Source of the DNA: Hyphomicrobiales bacterium
Lineage (GTDB): Bacteria; Pseudomonadota; Alphaproteobacteria; Rhizobiales; Beijerinckiaceae
Direction: 5' to 3'
DNA length: 8,697 nucleotides
Assembly (NCBI GenBank): GCA_028290125.1
Contig: JAQGKM010000413.1
Location: forward strand, 1-8,697
Under the pieces are notes generated by a model. The model had not been told where the DNA came from and did not search any database. It saw nothing but the letters and a program-made list of their open reading frames with translations. Each line of letters opens with the position of its first letter. The stretch's first letter is position 1. Of the stretch, positions 1-5,682 are shown piece after piece. A program made the position numbers and the translations under genes.

Positions 1-740
1 GCGTTCTCGACCGGATCCCAGAACCAGAAGCCGCCCCAGCCCAGCGTGTAATAGGCCCAGTAGGAGCCCATCGCGATGCCGAGCGTGAGAAAGATCCACG
101 CCACCAGCGTCCACGGCCGCACGTAGCGCGCCCAGGCGGCGTCGATCCGGCCCGAGATCAGTGCCGCGGCGGCGAACGAGAAGGTGATCGAGAAGCCGAC
201 ATAGCCGACGTAAAGCAGCGGCGGATGGATCGCGAGGCCGGGATCCTGCAGCAGCGGATTGAGATCGCGGCCTTCGATGGGCGCGGGCAGCAGGCGCGCA
301 AACGGGTTCGACGTCAGCAGCACGAACAGCAGGAAGGCGGCGGACAGCCAGCTCTGCACGGCGAGCACCAGCGCGCGCAGGTCGTCGGGCATGCCGCGCG
401 AGAACAGCGCCACGGTCGCGCCAAACAGCGCGAGGATCAGCACCCACAGCAGCATCGAGCCTTCGTGATTGCCCCAGACGCCGGAGAATTTGTAGAGCAG
501 CGGTTTCAGCGAATGCGAGTTCTCGAACACGTTCACGACCGAGAAGTCCGACGTGACATAGGCGTGCGTCAGCGCGCAGAACGACAGCCCGATCAGCAGG
601 AACTGCATGACGGCGGCGGGTTGCGCCATCGCCATCAGGGGCGCGTCGTGGCGCAAGGCGCCGACCAGCGGGGCGATGCCCTGCACGATGGCGAGCGCCA
701 ATGCCAGCACCAGCGCGTAATGTCCGATCTCGACGATCAT
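1..740 (-). CDS. ccmF: CcmF/CycK, heme lyase of cytochrome c maturation (N-terminal part, cut by window edge)
   Basis: This is an inner-membrane protein of System I cytochrome c maturation. The CcmF family takes heme from holo-CcmE and, with CcmH/CcmI, ligates it to the CXXCH motif of apocytochrome c in the periplasm. My translation from the ATG at 740-738 gives 246 codons in a hydrophobic, multi-pass frame before the window ends; family members are about 650 residues, so roughly 40% is here. Family marks seen: GNHEGSMLLWV around residues 90-100, AIHPPLLYVGYVG around 170-182 with His172 at the position of a conserved periplasmic heme-ligand histidine, and the tryptophan-rich WWD-type signature WGGFWFWDPVEN at 235-246. 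The start is supported by GGAGGA about 10 nt upstream. The gene begins 18 nt after ccmE ends, so the two are surely cotranscribed. NrfE/CcsA-type relatives share the WWD motif, but the neighbours settle on CcmF. Confidence 0.96.
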   Translation of the reverse strand, partial: MIVEIGHYALVLALALAIVQGIAPLVGALRHDAPLMAMAQPAAVMQFLLIGLSFCALTHAYVTSDFSVVNVFENSHSLKPLLYKFSGVWGNHEGSMLLWVLILALFGATVALFSRGMPDDLRALVLAVQSWLSAAFLLFVLLTSNPFARLLPAPIEGRDLNPLLQDPGLAIHPPLLYVGYVGFSITFSFAAAALISGRIDAAWARYVRPWTLVAWIFLTLGIAMGSYWAYYTLGWGGFWFWDPVEN

Positions 741-758
741 GCGACCTTGTCCTCCGGA

Positions 759-1214
759 CTATTTCTTGGCGGCGGCGCCGCCGTCGTTCCAGACGCCCTG
801 CTTCTTCAAGCTGTCGGCGACTTCGCGCGGCATGTAATTTTCATCATGCTTGGCGAGCACGCTGTCGGCGCGGAACACGCCATTGACCAGCTGCCCTTCG
901 GCGACCACGCCCTGCCCTTCGCGGAACAGGTCGGGCAGCAGTCCGGCGTAGGTCACCTTCACTTCCGTCTGATTGTCGGTGATGGCGAAAGCGACGTGGC
1001 GATCGTCCGATTTCAGCACGGAACCTGGCTGCACGAGGCCGCCAATCCGCATCCGCGCATTCGGGCGCAGCTCGGCGGTCTTGGCGGACAGCTCGGTCGG
1101 CGTCACGAAGAACACGACGCCGTCCCGGAACGCAAACAGCGCGAGTCCGATGGCGACGCCGATCACGGCGACGGCGGAGGCGATGAGGGTGAGGCGGCGG
1201 CCCTTGCGTGTCAT
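759..1214 (-). CDS. ccmE: CcmE/CycJ, periplasmic heme chaperone
   Basis: CcmE receives heme from the CcmABCD complex, binds it covalently through a histidine, and passes it to CcmF. The 151-residue product has the usual family size. It shows a short basic N-terminus (MTRKGRRLT), one membrane anchor at about residues 8-28, then a periplasmic beta-barrel (OB-fold-like) domain. The heme-binding motif is intact: LAKHDENYMP, with His123 as the covalent heme ligand and Tyr127 as the axial ligand by family analogy. The C-terminal tail after residue 130 is polar and probably flexible, as in other CcmE proteins. The ATG lies one nucleotide after the ccmI stop codon (TGA-C-ATG) and has no convincing Shine-Dalgarno sequence, so translation is probably coupled to ccmI. 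Very confident. Confidence 0.97.
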   Translation of the reverse strand: MTRKGRRLTLIASAVAVIGVAIGLALFAFRDGVVFFVTPTELSAKTAELRPNARMRIGGLVQPGSVLKSDDRHVAFAITDNQTEVKVTYAGLLPDLFREGQGVVAEGQLVNGVFRADSVLAKHDENYMPREVADSLKKQGVWNDGGAAAKK

Positions 1215-1215
1215 G

Positions 1216-2319
1216 TCAGCTTTTCAATCCGAGTTCGTCGGCGAGCGCGTTGACGCGGCTCAAGCCTTCCGGGTCCGCGCCGAGCGCAGTGCGCGCCTTG
1301 GTCAGCGCGGCTTTCGCAAGATCGTTTTCCTGCAGCACCTTGTAGGAGCGCAGCAGGCGCAGCCAGCCTTCGACGTCGCTGCCGTCTGCGTCGAGCCGCG
1401 CCGCAAGGCTGTCGACCATGCCGCGGATCATCTCGCGCTGTTCGGCGCTCGGCATGGCGCGCACGGCGTCCGCCGTTTCGCCTTTCGGGCCATCGTCGAC
1501 GGCAGGCGGCGTGCCGCCGAGACCGAGGATTCGCGCCCGCACCACGGGCTGCCAGGGCGCGTTTGGCGGCGTGCCCTTGGCGAGCTGCGTGTACGCCTCG
1601 AGCGCGCCATCGCGGTCGCCGCCCTGCTCGCGCGCGAGCGCCATGTAGAAGAACGCCACCGGATGACCGGGCATAAGCTCCAGCACCTTGGCGAAGATGT
1701 CCTGCGCCTGCGGCGTGACGGAATCCTGCGCCGCATAGACCAGCGCCTCGCCCTGCGCCGTCAGCCGCTCGGGCGTTTCGCCGAGCACGCGAGCCGCTTG
1801 GCCGAAAGCGCGGGCCGCGTCGTCGTAGCGGCCCATCTTCATGTAGACAGGCGCGAGAATCTCCCAGCCACGCCCGTCGTCCGGACTCGTGGCGAGATGC
1901 TCCTCGATCTTGCGCACGGCAGATTGCACCTCGACCTGCCCCTGCCGCTCGGCGACGCGCGCTGCTAGCGGCTGATCGGGAACATCGGGACGTCCTATCG
2001 ACGCGTAGACCGAGAGCGCAACGGCCGGAATGGCGACGAGCGCGATGATCGCGCCGATCTTCGCTCCCATCCGCGACTTGCCGTCTGCGACAGGTTCGTC
2101 GGTCACGCGCAGCAGACGCCGCCCGGCCTCGGCCTTGGCGACCTCGCCATCAGCTGCAGTCAAAAGGCCAAGCTGCACGTCGCGGTCGATTTCCTCGACC
2201 TGCGAACGGTAGAAGCTGACATCCGGCGTACGCGCACTTGCGCCGCGCGCCCGGCCGAGCGGCCACAGCACGGCGAGCACGACGGCGCCTGTCATCAATG
2301 CAAAAGCGGCCCAGATCAT
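1216..2319 (-). CDS. ccmI: CcmI/CycH, apocytochrome c chaperone with TPR domain
   Basis: CcmI is the apocytochrome-binding subunit of the heme ligation complex with CcmF and CcmH. The 367-residue product has the standard layout. There is a membrane segment at about 3-21, a loop at about 33-80 with the SFYRSQVEEIDRDVQLG motif typical of the CcmI N-terminal domain, a second membrane segment at about 86-108, and a long periplasmic part. The periplasmic part contains TPR-like helical pairs at about 150-250 (for example WEILAPVYMKMGRYDDAARAF) and another helical block at about 303-365. The start at 2319 is backed by AGAAGG ending 5 nt upstream. The gene lies 64 nt downstream of the sensor kinase and 1 nt upstream of ccmE. 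It is the first gene of the maturation operon; this order (cycH-cycJ-cycK) is typical of rhizobia and relatives. Confidence 0.94.
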   Translation of the reverse strand: MIWAAFALMTGAVVLAVLWPLGRARGASARTPDVSFYRSQVEEIDRDVQLGLLTAADGEVAKAEAGRRLLRVTDEPVADGKSRMGAKIGAIIALVAIPAVALSVYASIGRPDVPDQPLAARVAERQGQVEVQSAVRKIEEHLATSPDDGRGWEILAPVYMKMGRYDDAARAFGQAARVLGETPERLTAQGEALVYAAQDSVTPQAQDIFAKVLELMPGHPVAFFYMALAREQGGDRDGALEAYTQLAKGTPPNAPWQPVVRARILGLGGTPPAVDDGPKGETADAVRAMPSAEQREMIRGMVDSLAARLDADGSDVEGWLRLLRSYKVLQENDLAKAALTKARTALGADPEGLSRVNALADELGLKS

Positions 2320-2332
2320 GCTTGCCTTCTAC

Positions 2333-2357
2333 CCTTTTGCCGCGCCTGCGGCAAAGG
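2333..2357 (-). other. stem-loop between sensor kinase gene and ccmI
   Basis: An inverted repeat lies in the 64-nt gap between the kinase stop and the ccmI start. The arms TTTGCCGC (2336-2343) and GCGGCAAA (2348-2355) form an 8-bp stem with a 4-nt loop, extended by CC/GG (2333-2334 with 2356-2357) after one bulged base. No run of T follows on either strand, so it does not look like a classical intrinsic terminator. On the minus strand it ends just before the ccmI ribosome binding site. It could stabilise or process the mRNA, attenuate read-through, or do nothing. Confidence 0.4.
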
Positions 2358-2383
2358 ACGATTAAAGTCACGGCGACGCCCGC

Positions 2384-3772
2384 TCAAGCGGCAGGTAGAC
2401 GCAGGGTGGCGCGCAGGCCGCCTTCAGGGCTGGCGTTCAGCGAAAATTGACCGGCGTAGACCGCCGCCAGATCGGCGACGATGGACAGGCCGAGGCCAGA
2501 GCCGGGTTTCGTTTCGTCCAGCCTGCGGCCACGCTTCATGGCCTGCTCGCGCTGATCCTCGGCGAGACCGGGGCCGTCGTCGTCGATGGTGATGTGCAGG
2601 AAGTCCTGCCCGCCGGTCTCGGCGGCCGGATCTACGGTCAGCCGTACGCGGATCGTCGAGGCCGCCCACTTGCCCGCATTGTCGAGCAGATTGCCGAGCA
2701 TCTCCTCGAGGTCCTGCTTCTCGCCGCGAAAGCGCGGGGCGCCTTCGAGTTGCGCGTCGAAGACCAGCGCGCGATCGCGGTAGATCTTCTCGAAGGTGCG
2801 CACCAGCGCGTCGATGACCGGCGTCACCTCGGTGGTCGAGCCGACGACGTTGGAGCGGGCGGCGGCCCGGGCGCGGTCGAGATAATGGTTCACCTGGTCG
2901 CGCATGACCTGCGCCTGCTCGCGAATCTTTTCGGCGAGGCTCGAGCGTTCGTCACCCGCCTCGTTGGCGATGACGGAAAGCGGCGTCTTCAACGCATGCG
3001 CCAGATTGCCGACCTGCGTGCGGGCGCGCTCGACGATTTCGCGATTGGACGAGATGAGGAGATTGAGCTCGCTGGCGAGCGGCGCGAGATCTGGCGGGAA
3101 CGCGCCGTCGATGCGATCGCCCTCGCCGCGCCGGATGGCTGCGACCTCGCCCTGCAGACGCCGCAACGGGCGCAGGCCGAAGCGAACCTGCAGCAAGGTC
3201 GAGACGACCAGCGCCAGCGCGAGCAGCAGGAATGTCAGCGCGAGCGACCATTCGAAGCGATGGATGTCGGCTTCGAGCTGTTCGGTCACGGCGGCGACCT
3301 GCACGAGGAAGCGGCCCTCCTCGTCGGTCTCGATCACGCGCTCGATGATGCGCAACAGGCGCCCGTCCGGACCGTCGGCATAGCCCCGGCGATAACCGCC
3401 GATCTGGGCAGGAACGCCAGCATCCTCGAGCCGCGGCAGGCGCGACGCGAACAGCGAGCGCGAGCCCTTGATCTTGCTCAGAGGCTGGTCGAGTGGCGTG
3501 ATCTGCCAGTACCAGCCCGAGAGCGACAATTCGAATTGCGGATCGCCGAGCTGCCCGGGCTCGGTGCGCGTGTCGTCGCCCGGCGTCGCAACGTCGGCGA
3601 CGATGGCGCGCAGATAGACGCCGAGACGTTCATCGAAACTCTGCTCCGCAGCGCGGCGATAGATGGCGGAAAGAACGAGGCCGGCGACCAGCAGGGTCGC
3701 CACGCTCCACAGCGCGGCGGAGACGAACAGCCGCGTCGCGAGCGAGCGGGGAGCTGCGCCGCGCGCCTTCAT
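2384..3772 (-). CDS. feuQ: membrane sensor histidine kinase, FeuQ/PhoQ-like
   Basis: The 462-residue sensor kinase is predicted to autophosphorylate and pass phosphate to the regulator encoded directly upstream. Layout: first membrane segment at about 15-36; a periplasmic sensor domain at about 38-175; second membrane segment at about 176-195; a HAMP-like linker at about 195-250; a dimerisation domain with the H-box NLAHALKTPLS (His259 as phosphoacceptor); then an ATPase domain with N-box NLLDNAGKW (361-369), G1 box DDDGPGL (397-403) and G2 box GSGLGLSIV (424-432). All catalytic boxes are intact. The NLAHALKTPL H-box and overall plan match the PhoQ-like group. Its ATG overlaps the regulator stop by 4 nt (ATGA), so the two are translationally coupled. 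FeuQ is the rhizobial name for this kinase, known from work on cyclic glucan export, osmotic response and iron uptake. The function is certain; the orthology to FeuQ is inferred from the cognate regulator and the neighbours. Confidence 0.9.
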   Translation of the reverse strand: MKARGAAPRSLATRLFVSAALWSVATLLVAGLVLSAIYRRAAEQSFDERLGVYLRAIVADVATPGDDTRTEPGQLGDPQFELSLSGWYWQITPLDQPLSKIKGSRSLFASRLPRLEDAGVPAQIGGYRRGYADGPDGRLLRIIERVIETDEEGRFLVQVAAVTEQLEADIHRFEWSLALTFLLLALALVVSTLLQVRFGLRPLRRLQGEVAAIRRGEGDRIDGAFPPDLAPLASELNLLISSNREIVERARTQVGNLAHALKTPLSVIANEAGDERSSLAEKIREQAQVMRDQVNHYLDRARAAARSNVVGSTTEVTPVIDALVRTFEKIYRDRALVFDAQLEGAPRFRGEKQDLEEMLGNLLDNAGKWAASTIRVRLTVDPAAETGGQDFLHITIDDDGPGLAEDQREQAMKRGRRLDETKPGSGLGLSIVADLAAVYAGQFSLNASPEGGLRATLRLPAA

Positions 3773-4449
3773 CGCGCCCCGGCGTCACTCGCCGCAGGAT
3801 CGAGCAGATATCCGAGCCCGCGCACCGTCTGGATGACGTCGACGCCGAGCTTCTTGCGCAGACGCCCGACGAAAACCTCGATCGTGTTCGAGTCGCGGTC
3901 GAAATCCTGATCGTACATGTGTTCGACCAGTTCGCCGCGCGACACGACGCGGCCCATGTGATGCATCAGGTACGACAGCAGCCGGTACTCATGCGAGGTG
4001 AGTTTGACAGGCGCGCCGCCCACGACCACGCGGCCGGACTTGGTGTCGAGCCGCACCGGGCCGCAGGTCAGTTCGTTGGTGGCGTGTCCCGTCGCGCGGC
4101 GCAGCAGCGCGCGCAGGCGGGCCAGCACCTCCTCCATGTGAAAGGGTTTGGCGACGTAGTCGTCGGCGCCGGCGTCGAAGCCCTGCACCTTGTCGCTCCA
4201 GCGATCGCGGGCGGTGAGCATCAGCACCGGCATGACGCGTCCGTTCCGCCGCCACTCTTCCAGCACCGTGATGCCGTCCTTCTTGGGCAGGCCGATGTCG
4301 AGCACCACGGCGTCGTAGGGTTCGGTGTCGCCCAGAAAACAGCCTTCCTCACCATCGTAAGCGCGATCGACCGCATAGCCTGCCTGCTCGAGCGCCGTGA
4401 CGAGCTGCCGGTTGAGGTCCTTGTCGTCTTCGATGACGAGCAGTCGCAA
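3769..4449 (-). CDS. feuP: OmpR/PhoB-family response regulator, FeuP-like
   Basis: The 226-residue protein has an N-terminal receiver and a C-terminal winged-helix DNA-binding domain. Receiver residues are intact: acidic pair Asp8/Asp9, phosphoacceptor Asp51 (in VVLDIGLPKKDG), Thr79 and Lys101 (AKPF). The DNA-binding half runs from about 125 to 217, with the LTSHEYRLLSYLMHHMG segment and the recognition-helix stretch DRDSNTIEVFVGRLRKK, which is very like FeuP-type regulators of alphaproteobacteria. The start codon is TTG (4449-4447): no ATG or GTG is in frame nearby, the receiver begins directly with LRLLVIEDD, and AGGAG lies about 11 nt upstream, overlapping the end of the preceding gene. 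It sits 5 nt after the PepSY-like gene and overlaps the kinase by 4 nt. It could autoregulate through the phased repeat at 4819-4836 (inference). Confidence 0.93.
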   Translation of the reverse strand: MRLLVIEDDKDLNRQLVTALEQAGYAVDRAYDGEEGCFLGDTEPYDAVVLDIGLPKKDGITVLEEWRRNGRVMPVLMLTARDRWSDKVQGFDAGADDYVAKPFHMEEVLARLRALLRRATGHATNELTCGPVRLDTKSGRVVVGGAPVKLTSHEYRLLSYLMHHMGRVVSRGELVEHMYDQDFDRDSNTIEVFVGRLRKKLGVDVIQTVRGLGYLLDPAASDAGAR

Positions 4450-4454
4450 GGCCG

Positions 4455-4793
4455 CTATCGCTCCTGTTTGCTGCGCGCATTGACGCGCGAGCCAGAGGCG
4501 GCGTCGACGAACACGCGAACTACGCGCCCGTCCCGCCGCAGAAGAGACATCTCATACACGAATTGCTCGTTCCAGCGACAGAGCCGCGCGTTGAGCGGCT
4601 CGGCGCGGGTCTGCGAGGCGGCTTCCCGCAAGAGCGCCATCGGCTCACGCAGATGATGCGCCGAGACATTCTCGCGGGTTTCGGCTGCCGACAGGCAGGC
4701 CCGCCCCGCATCGCTGCCCGGCGCGGCGGCGAAACGGACCGGATGTCCGCCGAGGGTGGCGGCCAGGGCCGACAGAATGAGCAGCGTCGTCAT
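4455..4793 (-). CDS. small exported PepSY-like protein, FeuN-like modulator of the FeuPQ system
   Basis: The 112-residue product has a hydrophobic N-terminus (MTTLLILSALAATLGG) consistent with an export signal, then a compact domain of about 80 residues. This domain contains AETRENVSAHHL, the pair Cys33 and Cys72, and a C-terminal hairpin-like stretch (FVYEMSLLRRDGRVVRVFVD) that is PepSY-like. The two cysteines could form a disulfide in the periplasm. I chose the ATG at 4793 because it puts the signal at the N-terminus and has AAGG about 8 nt upstream. The in-frame start at 4916 would add 41 residues ahead of the signal and overlap the endolysin. It is the first gene of the feuP-feuQ operon. 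In Sinorhizobium a small periplasmic protein, FeuN, is encoded at the same place and restrains the kinase. That role is inferred here from position and export, not from recognised sequence identity. Confidence 0.78.
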   Translation of the reverse strand: MTTLLILSALAATLGGHPVRFAAAPGSDAGRACLSAAETRENVSAHHLREPMALLREAASQTRAEPLNARLCRWNEQFVYEMSLLRRDGRVVRVFVDAASGSRVNARSKQER

Positions 4794-4818
4794 GGCTGAA
4801 ACCTTGCCGCAATTCCGC

Positions 4819-4836
4819 TGAACAGCGGATGAACAG
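4819..4836 (-). promoter_or_regulatory. candidate response-regulator operator: heptamer direct repeat with 11-bp period
   Basis: Two exact copies of CTGTTCA (minus strand) occupy 4836-4830 and 4825-4819, separated by 4 bp, giving an 11-bp period. OmpR/PhoB-family regulators bind as tandem dimers to such one-turn-spaced half-sites. The repeat lies 26 nt upstream of the ATG of the FeuN-like gene, which heads the operon encoding a regulator of exactly this family. The downstream copy also sits inside the palindrome CCGCTG-AA-CAGCGG (4815-4828, plus strand). It is too near the start codon for a classical activator site unless the leader is very short, so negative autoregulation is as likely as activation. 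Confidence 0.45.
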
Positions 4837-4864
4837 GGCGTCAGCCATAACCCGGATTGCCCGC

Positions 4865-4883
4865 GCAGGCGAGAACCGCCCGC
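4865..4883 (-). terminator. weak candidate terminator or mRNA 3' stem-loop after the phage module
   Basis: Five to twenty-three nucleotides past the endolysin/holin stop codon, the minus strand can fold GCGGGCG (4883-4877) with CGCCTGC (4871-4865). This gives a 7-bp stem with one G-U pair and a 5-nt loop. No T-rich tract follows, so it is not a canonical intrinsic terminator. It may mark the 3' end of the tail/lysis transcript, or only slow read-through into the feu operon. Confidence 0.3.
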
Positions 4884-4887
4884 TGTC

Positions 4888-5097
4888 TCAGCCAATCGGC
4901 GTGGTCGTGCGGACACGCCCGACGATGGCGTTGATGCCGCCGAGCAGCGCCGTCAGCGAAGCGCCAAAGGCGCCGATATCGTTGCTGCGCAGCGCCAGGA
5001 TGCCGCCGGCGAGCGACGAGCCGATCACCGCGATGGACGACCAGATGGTCTGCGAGGCCCAGAAGGGCTTGGTTTCTGCGACGCTTGTGGTGGACAT
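4888..5097 (-). CDS. nested in-frame holin-like protein with its own ribosome binding site
   Basis: Within the endolysin frame, Met195 (ATG at 5097-5095) is preceded by AAGGAGA (5112-5106) with about 9 nt spacing, close to ideal. Initiation there gives a 69-residue protein: a short polar N-terminus (MSTTSVAETKPFWASQ), two hydrophobic segments joined by a short polar turn (LRSNDIG), and a basic C-terminus (GRVRTTTPIG). Size, two membrane segments and charged tail fit small phage holins. The KPFWASQTIW motif resembles small membrane proteins often encoded as separate genes beside alphaproteobacterial endolysins (from memory, not searched). The product may be made alongside the 263-residue fusion. 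Alternatively only the fusion is translated and the site is a relic of a once separate gene. Confidence 0.55.
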   Translation of the reverse strand: MSTTSVAETKPFWASQTIWSSIAVIGSSLAGGILALRSNDIGAFGASLTALLGGINAIVGRVRTTTPIG

Positions 5098-5679
5098 GGG
5101 GACAGTCTCCTTGGCTTGGTCGGCCGGCCGGGCCGTTGCGGTCGTCCGCCTGGGTGCGGGCGAGGCTTTCGCGAGGCTTCGGGCGAGCTTCTCGGCGCGC
5201 TGTATGCGCCGGGTCCAGCCGCGTCCGAATCGCGAAAATTGGGGAAGTCCGGACAGTCGCGCCCGGCGTGCGGCGCACAGGGCGACGATCACGTCGGCGG
5301 GCGCCCGCACGTCGATGGCGGCCCGCGTGATCGGCCCGATGGCTCCATCGACGCGAACGCCGATCGCATGCTGCAGGTCGCGCACGGCCTGTCGCGGCCC
5401 GGAGTTCACGGCGTCGTCGAACAGCGCGAGATCGAGGCCGGCCGGCAGGTCGTCGCCGCCGATCGCCGCCCAGTACCGCGCCTCGTAGATCGCGGCCGCT
5501 TCCTCGCGCTCGAGCGCGAGCACGTCATCCTTGCTGACGGGGCGTCCGCGCCAGGCCGCAAGGGTCGCGCGCGTGATGCCCATGTTGGTCGCGCCGCCGG
5601 AATCCCCCGGCAGGTCGCAATAGCCGCCCTCTTCCTCGAGAACGAAGCCGAGGCAATCCGCAAAGGATTTGCGCGCCAT
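4888..5679 (-). CDS. GH108 endolysin (N-acetylmuramidase) with C-terminal holin-like membrane module
   Basis: The 263-residue protein starts as a phage-type peptidoglycan hydrolase. Residues about 8-85 are a glycoside hydrolase family 108 domain with the signature EGGYCDLPGDSGGATNMGIT; Glu17 is the expected catalytic acid. Residues about 88-170 form the companion peptidoglycan-binding domain (PG_binding_3 type; VNSGPRQAVRDLQ and VDGAIGPITRAAI). A Pro/Ala/Arg/Thr linker (about 171-190) leads to a hydrophobic tail (about 205-263) with two predicted membrane segments, at about 212-230 and 235-256. GH108 proteins usually stop near residue 180, so the tail is extra. There is no signal peptide, so release would depend on a holin. 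The start ATG has a perfect GGAGGTGA, 6 nt away, which contains the stop codon of the preceding gene. The gene closes the tail module. Confidence 0.88.
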   Translation of the reverse strand: MARKSFADCLGFVLEEEGGYCDLPGDSGGATNMGITRATLAAWRGRPVSKDDVLALEREEAAAIYEARYWAAIGGDDLPAGLDLALFDDAVNSGPRQAVRDLQHAIGVRVDGAIGPITRAAIDVRAPADVIVALCAARRARLSGLPQFSRFGRGWTRRIQRAEKLARSLAKASPAPRRTTATARPADQAKETVPMSTTSVAETKPFWASQTIWSSIAVIGSSLAGGILALRSNDIGAFGASLTALLGGINAIVGRVRTTTPIG

Positions 5680-5682
5680 GGT

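Noticed and set aside
225..1968. Two long plus-strand frames (342 and 331 codons) opposite ccmF, ccmE and ccmI.
   Set aside because: They overlap each other and certain minus-strand genes; their composition is that of antisense high-GC frames.
2447..3910. A 487-codon open frame on the plus strand opposite the sensor kinase and the end of the regulator.
   Set aside because: It lies antisense to genes with all family motifs intact, is full of Arg/Asp/Gln/Ala repeats typical of high-GC shadow frames, and shows no domain.
4840..4887. A sigma-70-like promoter for the feuN-like gene (TTCTCG, then TTATGG with a spacer of about 19 nt).
   Set aside because: Both hexamers match poorly and the spacer is long, so I do not call it; the real start of transcription could lie within or before this gap.
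4455..4916. A longer 153-residue version of the PepSY-like protein starting at 4916.
   Set aside because: It would put 41 polar residues before the export signal and overlap the endolysin end, while the ATG at 4793 has a suitable AAGG upstream.
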